NCBI RefSeq assembly: GCF_017303215.1
Contig: NZ_JAEMWU010000001.1
Coordinates: forward strand, 2,046,001 to 2,110,000
Reading direction: 5' to 3'
DNA: 64,000 nucleotides
Source of the DNA: Microbacterium esteraromaticum
GTDB lineage: Bacteria > Actinomycetota > Actinomycetes > Actinomycetales > Microbacteriaceae
Every line of letters starts with the position of its first letter. The stretch's first letter is position 1. The position numbers were made by a program, and so were the translations under genes. Of this stretch, positions 16,785-24,646 are shown one piece after another. A model generated the notes under the pieces. The model had not been told where the DNA came from. It made no database searches and saw only the letters and a list, made by a program, of their open reading frames with translations.

Positions 16785-16798
16785 CCCCCTTACGGGGG
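16785..16798 (-). terminator. Small terminator-like hairpin after tRNA-Gly
   Basis: CCCCC/GGGGG stem with a 4-nt loop, followed on the minus strand by TTT, 12 nt beyond the 3' end of tRNA-Gly at 16811. It could limit read-through into tRNA-Cys or serve as a processing site. Confidence 0.5.
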
Positions 16799-16810
16799 CT
16801 CCTGCACTCG

Positions 16811-16883
16811 AGCGGATGACGAGACTCGAACTCGCGACCCTCACCTTGGCAAGGTGATGCGCTACCAACTGCGCTACATCCGC
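16811..16883 (-). tRNA. tRNA-Gly(GCC), second copy
   Basis: Identical in all 73 bases to the tRNA-Gly at 16339-16411, anticodon GCC, discriminator T, no encoded CCA. First gene of the longer Gly-Cys-Val unit. Confidence 0.95.
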
Positions 16884-16915
16884 ATTTCGTTCCCGGCGTC
16901 CCGGGCACTTGAAAT

Positions 16916-16921
16916 ACATTA
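16916..16921 (-). promoter_or_regulatory. -10 element of the Gly-Cys-Val tRNA unit
   Basis: TAATGT on the minus strand, preceded by GGTGAACCTGGGC as in the other unit. It is 33 nt upstream of tRNA-Gly. Confidence 0.55.
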
Positions 16922-17037
16922 GCCCAGGTTCACCGCATCACCAAACCACTCCGCGCATCCGGGCGTGTCCGACGACGCGCACGCCGAGCGCCACGCCCGG
17001 GCTGCGCCACGGTGCCGGCACTCCCCCGCCGATCGGG

Positions 17038-17043
17038 TATGCT
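17038..17043 (+). promoter_or_regulatory. -10 element of tRNA-Val(CAC)
   Basis: TATGCT, 37 nt before the tRNA 5' end. No clear -35 hexamer is visible, as is common in this genome. Confidence 0.45.
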
Positions 17044-17080
17044 CTCTATCTGTGCCCTTGAGCACATCACAACAACACAT

Positions 17081-17153
17081 GGGCGATTGGCGCAGTTGGT
17101 AGCGCGCTTCCTTCACACGGAAGAGGTCGTGGGTTCGAGTCCCGCATCGCCCA
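17081..17153 (+). tRNA. tRNA-Val(CAC)
   Basis: 73-nt cloverleaf: acceptor GGGCGAT/ATCGCCC, anticodon stem CTTCC/GGAAG with loop TTCACAC (anticodon CAC), T-arm GTGGG-TTCGAGT-CCCGC, discriminator A. The following bases 17154-17156 are CCA, so this tRNA has an encoded 3' end, unlike the other four. Confidence 0.95.
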
Positions 17154-17159
17154 CCATCG

Positions 17160-17184
17160 AAGGCCCGGGAAGCTCCCGGGCCTT
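17160..17184 (+). terminator. Terminator of tRNA-Val(CAC)
   Basis: AAGGCCCGGGA and TCCCGGGCCTT form an 11-bp stem around a 3-nt loop, followed by TTCTT, only 4 nt after the encoded CCA. Confidence 0.85.
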
Positions 17185-17269
17185 TCTTCGTTCCAAGCGG
17201 GCGGTCCATGCCGAGTGAAGCGACGCACTCGCCGGCGCTAGGCTGAGCCGCGACGAACTGGGGGCTCGG

Positions 17270-17794
17270 ATGCGCGCGTTTCGACTTGTGCTTGGTGGGG
17301 TGCTGGCGGCCTCGCTTGTTGCGGTGGGCATCCGCGGCGCGATACTGACCCACGAGGCGTGGCTCCCTTGCGCTGCAGGAAGTTCCGTCGAGGCCTGCAC
17401 GGCGGCGATGGATGGCCCGGAGCATCTCGCAGCATTGGCGCCTCTCTGGGGTCTCGCTCTTGTTCTCACCATCACGGCCGCCTTCGTGCTTCGAACTCGC
17501 CCTGCACGAGTTCTCGGCATCAGCGCTGCTGTGCTCGTGCTGCTCATGAACAGCATCACCGAGTACGCACTCGCGCTGGGCTTCGTCGGCGGGCACCACG
17601 ATGTACCTCCGGGAACGGGCTACGGGCAGGCGTCCGCCTGGATCCTGGCGGGCGTCTTCGTCGGAACGGGGACACTGGCTGATGGGCGCACGCCGCACGC
17701 TCCCGTGGCACCGTTCGACCGGACCCAACCGATGCCGGTACGCTCGATCCGGCATATCGCTACCCGAGCGAGAAGAAACAGGAGCGTCACGTGA
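17270..17794 (+). CDS. Small membrane protein of unknown function
   Basis: A 174-aa protein with four hydrophobic segments (LVLGGVLAASLVAVGI, LAPLWGLALVLTITAAFVL, VLGISAAVLVLLMNSITEYALALGF and SAWILAGVFVGTGTL). Two cysteines (C34, C43) lie in the first extracytoplasmic loop and could form a disulfide. The C-terminus is basic. Its stop overlaps the YceI start by 4 nt, which indicates coupling. No family recognised; the start codon (ATG, GGGGG ten bases before) is moderately supported. Confidence 0.6.
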   Translation: MRAFRLVLGGVLAASLVAVGIRGAILTHEAWLPCAAGSSVEACTAAMDGPEHLAALAPLWGLALVLTITAAFVLRTRPARVLGISAAVLVLLMNSITEYALALGFVGGHHDVPPGTGYGQASAWILAGVFVGTGTLADGRTPHAPVAPFDRTQPMPVRSIRHIATRARRNRSVT

Positions 17795-18372
17795 TCGAAC
17801 ACGCGAAGGTGAACGGCGATTGGGAGATCGACCCGGCTCACACCCGCATCGGATTCTCGGCCAAGCACGCGATGGTCACGACCGTTCGCGGGGCGTTCAA
17901 CGACATCACCGGTCACCTGCATGTCGACACCGAGCAGCCCGAGAAGTCCTGGGCGAAGGTCAGCATGGAGGTCTCCAGCATCGACACCCGCAGCCCTCAG
18001 CGCGACGAGCACCTGCGCAGCGCCGACTTCTTCGACGCCGAGAAGTGGCCGCAGATCACGTTCGTGAGCACGCAGATCGAAGAGGTCGACGATCGCGCGT
18101 TCGGCGTCACGGGAGAGCTCACCATCCGCGACGTCACGCGTCAGGTGATGATCCCGCTGGCCCTGACGGGCATCGAGACGGGGGCGTACGGCGAGCTGCG
18201 GGCCGGCTTCGAGGGAAGTCGGCGCCTGAATCGCAGAGACTTCGGCCTGGAGTGGAACACTCCGCTCGACTCGGGTGGCGTGCTGGTCTCAGAGAAGATC
18301 ACGCTCGAGTTCGAGATCTCCGCGGTGAAGACGCAGCCCGAGCAGTCCGACGAGGGTGGTCAGGGCGACTGA
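17791..18372 (+). CDS. YceI family protein (lipocalin-like isoprenoid-binding fold)
   Basis: A 193-aa YceI-domain protein covering almost its full length (WEIDPAHTRIGFSAKHAMVTTVRGAF at the start; IDTRSPQRDEHLRSADFFD; VTGELTIRDVTRQV; NRRDFGLEWN). YceI folds bind polyisoprenoids or amphiphiles in a beta-barrel. There is no signal peptide, so unlike E. coli YceI this one should be cytoplasmic. GTG start with AGGAG upstream. Function in actinobacteria is not established. Confidence 0.88.
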   Translation: MIEHAKVNGDWEIDPAHTRIGFSAKHAMVTTVRGAFNDITGHLHVDTEQPEKSWAKVSMEVSSIDTRSPQRDEHLRSADFFDAEKWPQITFVSTQIEEVDDRAFGVTGELTIRDVTRQVMIPLALTGIETGAYGELRAGFEGSRRLNRRDFGLEWNTPLDSGGVLVSEKITLEFEISAVKTQPEQSDEGGQGD

Positions 18373-18375
18373 GCC

Positions 18376-18978
18376 CTACTCACGCGCCCAGCCGTAGCGT
18401 GCGATCAGCGCACGCGCCACACGCGCGTAGCGCTGAGCGTCAAGCACCGCCGCCTCGCGGCGCATGCCGTCGTGGTGCACGCTGTACAGCTGCTCGATGT
18501 CCACCCAGGACTCACGCCCGCGCACATCCCACGCTCCCGAGCCGATCGGCAGGTAGTCACGATCGCGGTCATGCGGCTTGCTGGTCATCCGCACGGCGTA
18601 CACGCGATCGGCCGTGTGCCGCCCGATCACGAGAACGGGGCGGTCCTTGCCGCGGCCGTCGTTCTCCTCGTACGGCACCCAGGTCCAAATGATCTCACCC
18701 GAGTCCGGCGCGTCATTGCGGGACGGTGAGTAGCCGACCGCGACGTCATCGACCCGTTCCGGATCGACCTGCACGGTCTCGGCACCGGGCATCCGCCCCG
18801 GCTCGACGTCCTCAGCCTGATCGCGTGCGACCGACCCACCCGAACGCGACCGCCCCTCCGGACGAAGCACCGCGTCGCCGGCGTGCCGGCGACGCGGTGG
18901 TCGCTGTGATTCGTCCTTCACCAGCATCCGATTGACGATGCCGGCGAGGGCGGACAGGAACTTGTTCGTCGAGCTCAC
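18376..18978 (-). CDS. PemK/MazF-like domain protein without a visible antitoxin
   Basis: A 200-aa protein. Residues 1-90 are basic and low-complexity. Residues 90-200 carry a PemK/MazF-like SH3 barrel (GEIIWTWVPYEENDGRGKDRPVLVIG and RMTSKPHDRDRDYLPIGSG). No antitoxin gene lies beside it: amt ends 20 nt upstream and yceI converges on it. It is longer than typical MazF (about 115 aa). It may be a housekeeping derivative rather than a toxin. The GTG start has a TAGGGT -10 exactly 6 nt before it. Confidence 0.75.
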   Translation of the reverse strand: MSSTNKFLSALAGIVNRMLVKDESQRPPRRRHAGDAVLRPEGRSRSGGSVARDQAEDVEPGRMPGAETVQVDPERVDDVAVGYSPSRNDAPDSGEIIWTWVPYEENDGRGKDRPVLVIGRHTADRVYAVRMTSKPHDRDRDYLPIGSGAWDVRGRESWVDIEQLYSVHHDGMRREAAVLDAQRYARVARALIARYGWARE

Positions 18979-18984
18979 CTGCCC

Positions 18985-18990
18985 ACCCTA
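18985..18990 (-). promoter_or_regulatory. -10 element of a predicted leaderless promoter for the PemK-like gene
   Basis: TAGGGT on the minus strand, then 6 nt, then the GTG at 18978. It lies in the 20-nt gap after amt, so this gene has its own promoter. Confidence 0.55.
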
Positions 18991-18998
18991 TCCAGCAG

Positions 18999-20234
18999 CT
19001 ACTCGACCAGCGCGTAGCCCGCCTCGCCATGCACGACCTGGTCGACGCCCGCGACCTCATCCTCGCTGGTCACCCGGAACCCGATCGTCTTCTCGATCGC
19101 CAAGCCGATCACGAAGGCCACCACGAACGAGTACACCAGCACTCCCCCGGCCGCGATCACCTGCACCGCGAGCAACCGCCAGTCCCCACCGGTGAACAGC
19201 CCCTGGTCGGTCGCGAAGAAGCCGAGGTACACCGTGCCCAGGAGACCTCCCACCAGGTGCAGACCCACGACGTCGAGCGAGTCATCGAAGCCCCAGCGGT
19301 ACTTCAGGTCCACCGCAAGAGCGCAGGCGACTCCCGCGAGTGCGCCCAGCAGCAGCGCCCAACCGGGCGTGAGGTTCGCGCAGGCCGGCGTGATCGCGAC
19401 AAGACCGGCCACGAGGCCCGACACCGCGCCGACCGACGTCGGCTTGCCGTCCTTGATGCGCTCGATCAGGATCCAGCCGAGGATGCCCGCGGCCGCCGCC
19501 CCCAGGGTGTTGATCCCGATCAGGCCCACCTTGCCCATGTCGTCGGCCAGCCACTCCGCACCGGCGTTGAACCCGAACCAGCCGAACCACAGCAACGCCG
19601 CCCCCAGCAGCGTCAGCGGCACGTTGTGCGGACGCTGGATGCCCTTGGCGAAGCCGATCCGCTTGCCCAGCACGAGCGCCAGCGCGAGAGCGGCGGCTCC
19701 CGCGTTGATGTGCACCGCGGTGCCACCGGCGTAGTCGATCACGGCGATGCCGCTCTCCTCACCGAACAGCGCCGTTCCGAGGTTCATGATCCAGCCACCG
19801 CCCCACACCCATGCGGCGATCGGGAAGTACCCGAGGGTGCCGAACACGCCGACGAAGATCAACCACGGACCGAACCTCGCCCGATCCGCGATCGCTCCCG
19901 AGATCAGCGCGACCGTGATGATCGCGAACGTAGCGCCGTAAGCCACGCTCAGCAGCGCCACGTTCGCACCGTCCCCCGCGGCGGTGTCCACCAGGCCGAA
20001 GTCGGCGAAGGGATTGCCCGCGAACTGCATCGGGTCTGACACCGCGCTCATCGAGAACCCGTACAGCACCCAGAGCACCGCGATCAGACCGATCGCGCCG
20101 AAGCTCATCATCATCATGCTGATGACGCTCTTGGCCTTGACCAGTCCGCCATAGAAGAATGCCACTCCCGGTGTCATCAGCAGCACCAGTGCAGTGGCTG
20201 TGATCGCCCAGGAGATGTTGCCCGCAGCATCCAT
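18999..20234 (-). CDS. amt: Ammonium transporter
   Basis: A 411-aa Amt/Rh channel with about 11 membrane helices. Family motifs: TPGVAFFYGGLVKAKSV, the twin pore histidines in GTAVHINAGAAALALAL and VGLHLVGGLLGTVYLG, and WFGWFGFNAGAEW. I chose the ATG at 20234, which has GAAGGAGG 5-6 nt upstream; an in-frame TTG 15 nt earlier overlaps that site. No glnK or glnD follows, unlike many amt operons. A GlnR-like box lies 50-90 bp upstream. Confidence 0.95.
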   Translation of the reverse strand: MDAAGNISWAITATALVLLMTPGVAFFYGGLVKAKSVISMMMMSFGAIGLIAVLWVLYGFSMSAVSDPMQFAGNPFADFGLVDTAAGDGANVALLSVAYGATFAIITVALISGAIADRARFGPWLIFVGVFGTLGYFPIAAWVWGGGWIMNLGTALFGEESGIAVIDYAGGTAVHINAGAAALALALVLGKRIGFAKGIQRPHNVPLTLLGAALLWFGWFGFNAGAEWLADDMGKVGLIGINTLGAAAAGILGWILIERIKDGKPTSVGAVSGLVAGLVAITPACANLTPGWALLLGALAGVACALAVDLKYRWGFDDSLDVVGLHLVGGLLGTVYLGFFATDQGLFTGGDWRLLAVQVIAAGGVLVYSFVVAFVIGLAIEKTIGFRVTSEDEVAGVDQVVHGEAGYALVE

Positions 20235-20282
20235 CCCAACCTCCTTCAATCATGTGAACGAGGCTCAGTCTGCGGCGGCCGT

Positions 20283-20320
20283 GTTTCGACGACCGACGCG
20301 CTGTGTTGCGGCCGTGTTAC
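20283..20320 (-). promoter_or_regulatory. Candidate GlnR box upstream of amt
   Basis: Read towards amt: GTAAC, 6 nt, GCAAC, 6 nt, CGTCG, 6 nt, GAAAC. The actinobacterial GlnR consensus is gTnAC-n6-GaAAC repeated twice with 6-nt spacers. The first and last half-sites match fully, the second differs at one position, and the third is poor. Spacing is exact throughout. Position 50-90 bp before the start fits nitrogen control of amt. Confidence 0.6.
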
Positions 20321-20347
20321 AGGCCGTGGCCGAATGTGAACGTCGCG

Positions 20348-21394
20348 TTACGCGGCGTCGGGCAATGAGTGTGTGAGTGCGTTGAGTCGGGAGATCGCGC
20401 GCAGGTACTTCTTGCGGTAACCGCCCGAGAGCATCTCATCGGCGAACACGGCGTCGAGCGAGACGCCGGTCGCGGCGATCGGCAGCTGCGCGTCGTAGAC
20501 GCGGTCGACGAATGCGACGAACCGCAACGCCTCGGACTGATCGCTCAGCACGCGCACGTCGCGCAGACCGACCACGTCGACGTTGTCGATGAGACGGATG
20601 TAGCGCGAAGGATGCACCTGGGCGAGGTGACGGATGGCATCCGAGAAGTCATCGTCGGATGCCGTCCCCGCGGTCGCGCTCCGCGCGATCGTCGCGGCGT
20701 AGCCGGCATCGTCGAGCACGACGGCAGTGCCATCGATAGCGCGCTGCCGGTAGTCGACGCCATCGATGCGCAGAGTCTGGAACGCCTCGGACATCGCGTG
20801 GATCTCGCGCAGGAAGTCCTGCGCCGCGAAGCGTCCCTCGCCGAGCGCGTTCGGCGGCGTGTTCGAGGTGGCGGCGAGGCGGGTTCCGGATGCCACCAAC
20901 TCGCCCAGCAGTCGGGTCATGACCATGGTGTCGCCCGGGTCGTCGAGCTCGAACTCGTCGATGCAGAGCAGGTCGGCCCCGCGCAGCAGATCGACGGTGT
21001 TCTTGTAGCCGAGAGCTCCGACCAGCGCGGTGTATTCGATGAACGACCCGAAATACTTCCGCCGTGCCGGCATCGCGTGATACACCGACGCCAACAGGTG
21101 GGTCTTGCCGACGCCGAACCCGCCGTCCAGGTAGACGCCCGGCTTCATGGGCTCGACCTTCGGTGCGCGCCGGAACAGCCCGGCCTTCTTCAGGGGCTCT
21201 CCCCCACCGGCGAAGCGCATCAGCGTGCGCTTCGCCTCATCCTGGGACGGGTAGGCCTCGTCCGCACGGTAGCTCTCGAAGGTCGCACCGTCGAACTGCG
21301 GGGGCGGAACAAGACTGGCCAGCATCTCGTCTCCGGTCACGACGGGTGTGCGTTCGGTGAGATGCACGACACCCGTGCCGATCTGCTGGGTCAT
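20348..21394 (-). CDS. zapE: Cell division ATPase ZapE (AFG1 family)
   Basis: A 348-aa AFG1/ZapE-type P-loop ATPase: Walker [13 protein letters not shown], Walker [12 protein letters not shown], sensor [15 protein letters not shown], and [11 protein letters not shown]. coli ZapE associates with the division ring under stress; the mitochondrial homologue handles protein quality control. I chose the ATG at 21394 (AGGAA 4-5 nt upstream); an in-frame start 14 codons earlier has no ribosome-binding site. It is divergent from sseA. Confidence 0.88.
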   Translation of the reverse strand: MTQQIGTGVVHLTERTPVVTGDEMLASLVPPPQFDGATFESYRADEAYPSQDEAKRTLMRFAGGGEPLKKAGLFRRAPKVEPMKPGVYLDGGFGVGKTHLLASVYHAMPARRKYFGSFIEYTALVGALGYKNTVDLLRGADLLCIDEFELDDPGDTMVMTRLLGELVASGTRLAATSNTPPNALGEGRFAAQDFLREIHAMSEAFQTLRIDGVDYRQRAIDGTAVVLDDAGYAATIARSATAGTASDDDFSDAIRHLAQVHPSRYIRLIDNVDVVGLRDVRVLSDQSEALRFVAFVDRVYDAQLPIAATGVSLDAVFADEMLSGGYRKKYLRAISRLNALTHSLPDAA

Positions 21395-21523
21395 CACGTT
21401 CCTGAAGTCATAGTCTTGCGATCCGAGTGCGGGCACGCTGGAAGGGATCTAGGGTCAAAGGGGACGGCTCGATTTTACGCCGTCCATCAACACCCCAGGC
21501 ATCCTGCACCCAGAGGAGCAATA

Positions 21524-22420
21524 GTGACCGTCGCACACGACACCTCATCCGCCAAGTTCGCCGAGTACGCCGAGCCCGGTCGTCTCGTCACCACCGAGTG
21601 GCTCGCACAGAACCTTGGCACCCCCGGCCTCGTCGTCGTCGAGTCCGACGAGGACGTGCTGCTGTACGAGACCGGCCACATCCCAGGTGCGGTGAAGGTC
21701 GACTGGCACACCGAGCTGAACGACCCGGTGGTGCGCGACTACGTCGACGGCGAGGGCTTCGCCGCTCTGCTCAGCCGCAAGGGCATCTCGCGCGACGACA
21801 CCGTGGTGATCTACGGCGACAAGAACAACTGGTGGGCCGCATATGCCCTGTGGGTGTTCTCACTGTTCGGGCACGAGGACGTGCGCCTGCTCGACGGCGG
21901 CCGCGACAAGTGGATCGCCGAGGGCCGTGAGCTCACCACCGAGAAGACCGTGCGTCCCGCCACCGAGTACCCGGTCGTCGAGCGCGACGACTCGGTGCTG
22001 CGCGCCTACAAGGACGACGTGCTGGCCATCATCGGCCACGGACCGCTGATCGACGTGCGCTCTCCCGAGGAGTACTCCGGTGAGCGCACCCACATGCCCG
22101 CATACCCCGAGGAGGGCGCGCTGCGCGGCGGTCACATTCCGACGGCGCAGAGTGTGCCGTGGGCGCGCGCGGTAGCTGAGGACGGCGGATTCAAGTCGCG
22201 CGCCGAACTGGAGCAGATCTACCTCGACGGCGCCGGTCTCACGCCCGGCGACGACGTGATCGCGTACTGCCGTATCGGAGAGCGCTCCAGCCACAGCTGG
22301 TTCGTGCTGCAGCACCTGCTGGGCTTCGAGAACGTACGCAACTACGACGGCTCATGGACCGAATGGGGCAGTGCCGTGCGGGTGCCGATCGTGACCGGCA
22401 CGGAGCCCGGCGCGCTCTGA
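21524..22420 (+). CDS. sseA: Thiosulfate/3-mercaptopyruvate sulfurtransferase (SseA type, tandem rhodanese)
   Basis: A 298-aa two-domain rhodanese. The N-terminal domain ([21 protein letters not shown]) is inactive. The C-terminal domain has [14 protein letters not shown] and the active loop [13 protein letters not shown], the thiosulfate-type signature. GTG start after GAGGAG (6 nt). It lies 19 nt before sufE, the same pair as in mycobacteria (sseA-Rv3284), so it probably supplies persulfide sulfur for Fe-S assembly or thio-modification. A stem GGACGGC/GCCGTCC (21462-21485) lies in its leader. Confidence 0.92.
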   Translation: MTVAHDTSSAKFAEYAEPGRLVTTEWLAQNLGTPGLVVVESDEDVLLYETGHIPGAVKVDWHTELNDPVVRDYVDGEGFAALLSRKGISRDDTVVIYGDKNNWWAAYALWVFSLFGHEDVRLLDGGRDKWIAEGRELTTEKTVRPATEYPVVERDDSVLRAYKDDVLAIIGHGPLIDVRSPEEYSGERTHMPAYPEEGALRGGHIPTAQSVPWARAVAEDGGFKSRAELEQIYLDGAGLTPGDDVIAYCRIGERSSHSWFVLQHLLGFENVRNYDGSWTEWGSAVRVPIVTGTEPGAL

Positions 22421-22439
22421 GCGTGGGAGAATCACAGGG

Positions 22440-22871
22440 ATGACTGACACGCCCGTCCCTGCCGCGCTCGCCGAGTTCCGCGACGAGTTCCTCGAGTTGC
22501 CCGAGAGCGACCGCCTCGAGCTGTTGCTGGAGTTCGCGAACGAGCTGCCGGCCGTCCCGGAGCGTCTCGCCGACCATCCCGAGCTGTACGAGCGCGTCGC
22601 TGAGTGCCAGTCTCCTGTATTCATCATCGTCGAGGTCTCCGACGGCATCGTCGCCATGCATGCGACGGCGCCGCCGGAGGCACCGACGACCCGCGGGTTC
22701 GCCAGCATCCTCGCGCAGGGCATCACCGGGCTGACCGCTGACGAGGTGTTGGCGATCCCCAGCGACTACCCCCAGACGATCGGGCTGACCAAACTGGTCT
22801 CGCCGCTGCGGATCGGCGGGATGACCGGGATGCTGATGCGCGCCAAGAACCAGGTCGCACAGAAGCGCTGA
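22440..22871 (+). CDS. sufE: SufE-family sulfur acceptor protein
   Basis: A 143-aa SufE protein. The sulfur-accepting cysteine is C56 in RVAECQSPVF, and the C-terminal signature is SPLRIGGMTGMLMRAK. SufE takes persulfide sulfur from a donor enzyme and passes it to Fe-S scaffold assembly. Here the adjacent gene is a rhodanese, not a cysteine desulfurase, so sseA is a plausible alternative donor. It is convergent with the hydrolase gene, 4 bases between the stops. Confidence 0.92.
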   Translation: MTDTPVPAALAEFRDEFLELPESDRLELLLEFANELPAVPERLADHPELYERVAECQSPVFIIVEVSDGIVAMHATAPPEAPTTRGFASILAQGITGLTADEVLAIPSDYPQTIGLTKLVSPLRIGGMTGMLMRAKNQVAQKR

Positions 22872-22875
22872 GTGC

Positions 22876-24039
22876 TCAGTTCGGCGCGCCGTCCTCGGCC
22901 AGCCCCTGCGCTGTGATCCAGTCGGTGATCGTCGCCGTCCACCCGCTCTGGTCGTAGTTCCACAGCTTGGTGTGCCGCGCGACCGAGATCTCGGGCATGG
23001 TGACCAGATCCGGGCGTGCCTTCGCGAGCGCGTGCGAGGCGTCGGCAGGCACGAAACCGTCGTCCTCGCTGTGCAGGATCAACACAGGAGCATCGAGCTC
23101 GGATGCCCGTGCCACCATGTCGAGACGGTCGAACGCGATCGGCGCCTCGGCGCCGCTCAGTCGTGCCATCACGGAGTTCTGGAGCGCTCCCATCGCCAGT
23201 GCGGGCAAGGGCTCCCGCAGGCCCGCCTCGCGCGCCTGGAACCGCAGCACGGTGCGCCAGTCCACGACCGGCGAATCCAGCACCAGTGCCGCGATCGCCT
23301 CCCGATGCGCGGATGACACCGCCGTCTGCAGCGCGATCGCGCCGCCCATCGACCAGCCCATCAGCACGATGCGCTCGGCGCCGTGGCGCATCGCGTACCC
23401 GATCGCCGCGTCGACGTCGCGCCACTCCGCGGCCCCGAGCGCGTAAGAACCCCGCCGCGAACGCGGCGCCTCGCCATCGTTGCGGTATGAGACCACGAGC
23501 ACGGGCAGCCCGAGCGCGTGGAAGACAGGCACCGCACGCAGGCACTCCGAACGCGTCGTGCCCCGGCCGTGCACCTGGATCACCCAGGTAGAGGAGGACT
23601 GCGGGAACAGCCACGCCGGGCAGGGTCCGGCCGGCGAGCCGATCAGCACGTTCTTCCACGGCAGGTGCAGCTCATCCGGTGCGACGTAGTACCAGCCGCT
23701 GAACGCGGCGTCCTGATCGAGGTGCGCATCGGGGGCGATCTGTGTGAGCAGCTTGCGCCGCACACTGGTGGCATCAGCGCTCAGCACCGCGCCGAGCTTG
23801 ACGTAGTCGTGCGATCCCGCGGTGAACAGCCCATAGCGGCCGGGGAGCTCTGTATCGACCGTGCGGTCGAGCTCGATCGTCTGCGCCGCGGTGTCCACGG
23901 AACGGATGCGCACATCCTTCTGACGGACGGCGGGCGTCACCACACGGCGGGCGGTACTGAACACCGCGACAGCGGCCGCCGCGGCCGTAGCGGCGACGAC
24001 AGGGAGGGCGAACGCTGCGGCGTGCCTGAGACTCTTCAT
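22876..24039 (-). CDS. Membrane-anchored alpha/beta hydrolase
   Basis: A 387-aa protein. Residues 7-28 form one Ala/Val-rich membrane segment (signal anchor); residues about 130-385 are an alpha/beta hydrolase. Catalytic elements: oxyanion region VHGRGTTR, nucleophile elbow GWSMGG, acid in LILHSEDDGFVP, and His in VARHTKLW. The topology suggests action at the outer membrane face. Substrate unknown; peptidase, esterase and acyltransferase roles are all possible. ATG start after AGGAGG. Confidence 0.82.
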   Translation of the reverse strand: MKSLRHAAAFALPVVAATAAAAAVAVFSTARRVVTPAVRQKDVRIRSVDTAAQTIELDRTVDTELPGRYGLFTAGSHDYVKLGAVLSADATSVRRKLLTQIAPDAHLDQDAAFSGWYYVAPDELHLPWKNVLIGSPAGPCPAWLFPQSSSTWVIQVHGRGTTRSECLRAVPVFHALGLPVLVVSYRNDGEAPRSRRGSYALGAAEWRDVDAAIGYAMRHGAERIVLMGWSMGGAIALQTAVSSAHREAIAALVLDSPVVDWRTVLRFQAREAGLREPLPALAMGALQNSVMARLSGAEAPIAFDRLDMVARASELDAPVLILHSEDDGFVPADASHALAKARPDLVTMPEISVARHTKLWNYDQSGWTATITDWITAQGLAEDGAPN

Positions 24040-24052
24040 CGCCTCCTGACTC

Positions 24053-24058
24053 TAGCCT
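24053..24058 (+). promoter_or_regulatory. -10 element of a predicted leaderless promoter for the DUF3000 gene
   Basis: TAGCCT, then GTCCAC (6 nt), then the GTG at 24065. No ribosome-binding site fits in between. Confidence 0.6.
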
Positions 24059-24064
24059 GTCCAC

Positions 24065-24646
24065 GTGACCGCAGACCCGGAGGCCGCCGCCCTGTTCGAC
24101 GCAGCGGTGGCAGAGTTGCGCACGGCGTCGTCACGGACCGACATCGTCGTGCGCGAGATCCCCGCCCCGCGCGACCTCGCTCCGTTCGCTTTCGCTCTGG
24201 CCGCGGATGTGCGACCCGATGACCACGGCGATTCCCTGTACGGCACCGGGCGGTTCGTGCTGCTGCACGATCCAGACGAACCGCCGTCGTGGGGCGGCGC
24301 CTGGCGGATTGTCGCATACGCCCAGGCTCCGCTCGAGCCCGAGATCGGCACAGATCCGTTGCTGGCGGACGTGGCCTGGTCGTGGCTTGTCGACGCACTT
24401 GACGACCACGGAGCCGACTACCACTCCGCATCGGGCACCTCGACGAAGATGCTCTCGAAGGGATTCGGAGCGCTCGCCGAAGAAGGCGACGGCGCGCAGA
24501 TCGAGTTGCGCGCGTCGTGGACAGCCGACGCACCCCTGCGGCCACATGTGGAAGCATGGGAGGAGCTGGTGGGAATGCTCGCAGGGCTCCCACCCGGATC
24601 AGAGGATGTCGCCGTGTTCGGCGCAAGAAAGGGCGGACGTGGCTGA
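24065..24646 (+). CDS. DUF3000 family protein
   Basis: A 193-aa protein of the actinobacterial DUF3000 family (APRDLAPFAFALAADV, GRFVLLHDPDEPPSW, WSWLVDALDDHGADYHSASGTSTKMLSKGFG). Function unknown. It overlaps the RNase D gene by 8 nt. The pairing DUF3000-HRDC ribonuclease is conserved as far as Mycobacterium (Rv2680-Rv2681), which suggests a shared role in RNA metabolism. Start chosen by the leaderless signature. Confidence 0.85.
   Translation: MTADPEAAALFDAAVAELRTASSRTDIVVREIPAPRDLAPFAFALAADVRPDDHGDSLYGTGRFVLLHDPDEPPSWGGAWRIVAYAQAPLEPEIGTDPLLADVAWSWLVDALDDHGADYHSASGTSTKMLSKGFGALAEEGDGAQIELRASWTADAPLRPHVEAWEELVGMLAGLPPGSEDVAVFGARKGGRG

Noticed and set aside
20235..20249. TTG start for amt five codons upstream
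   Set aside because: It overlaps the GAAGGAGG ribosome-binding site that serves the ATG at 20234.
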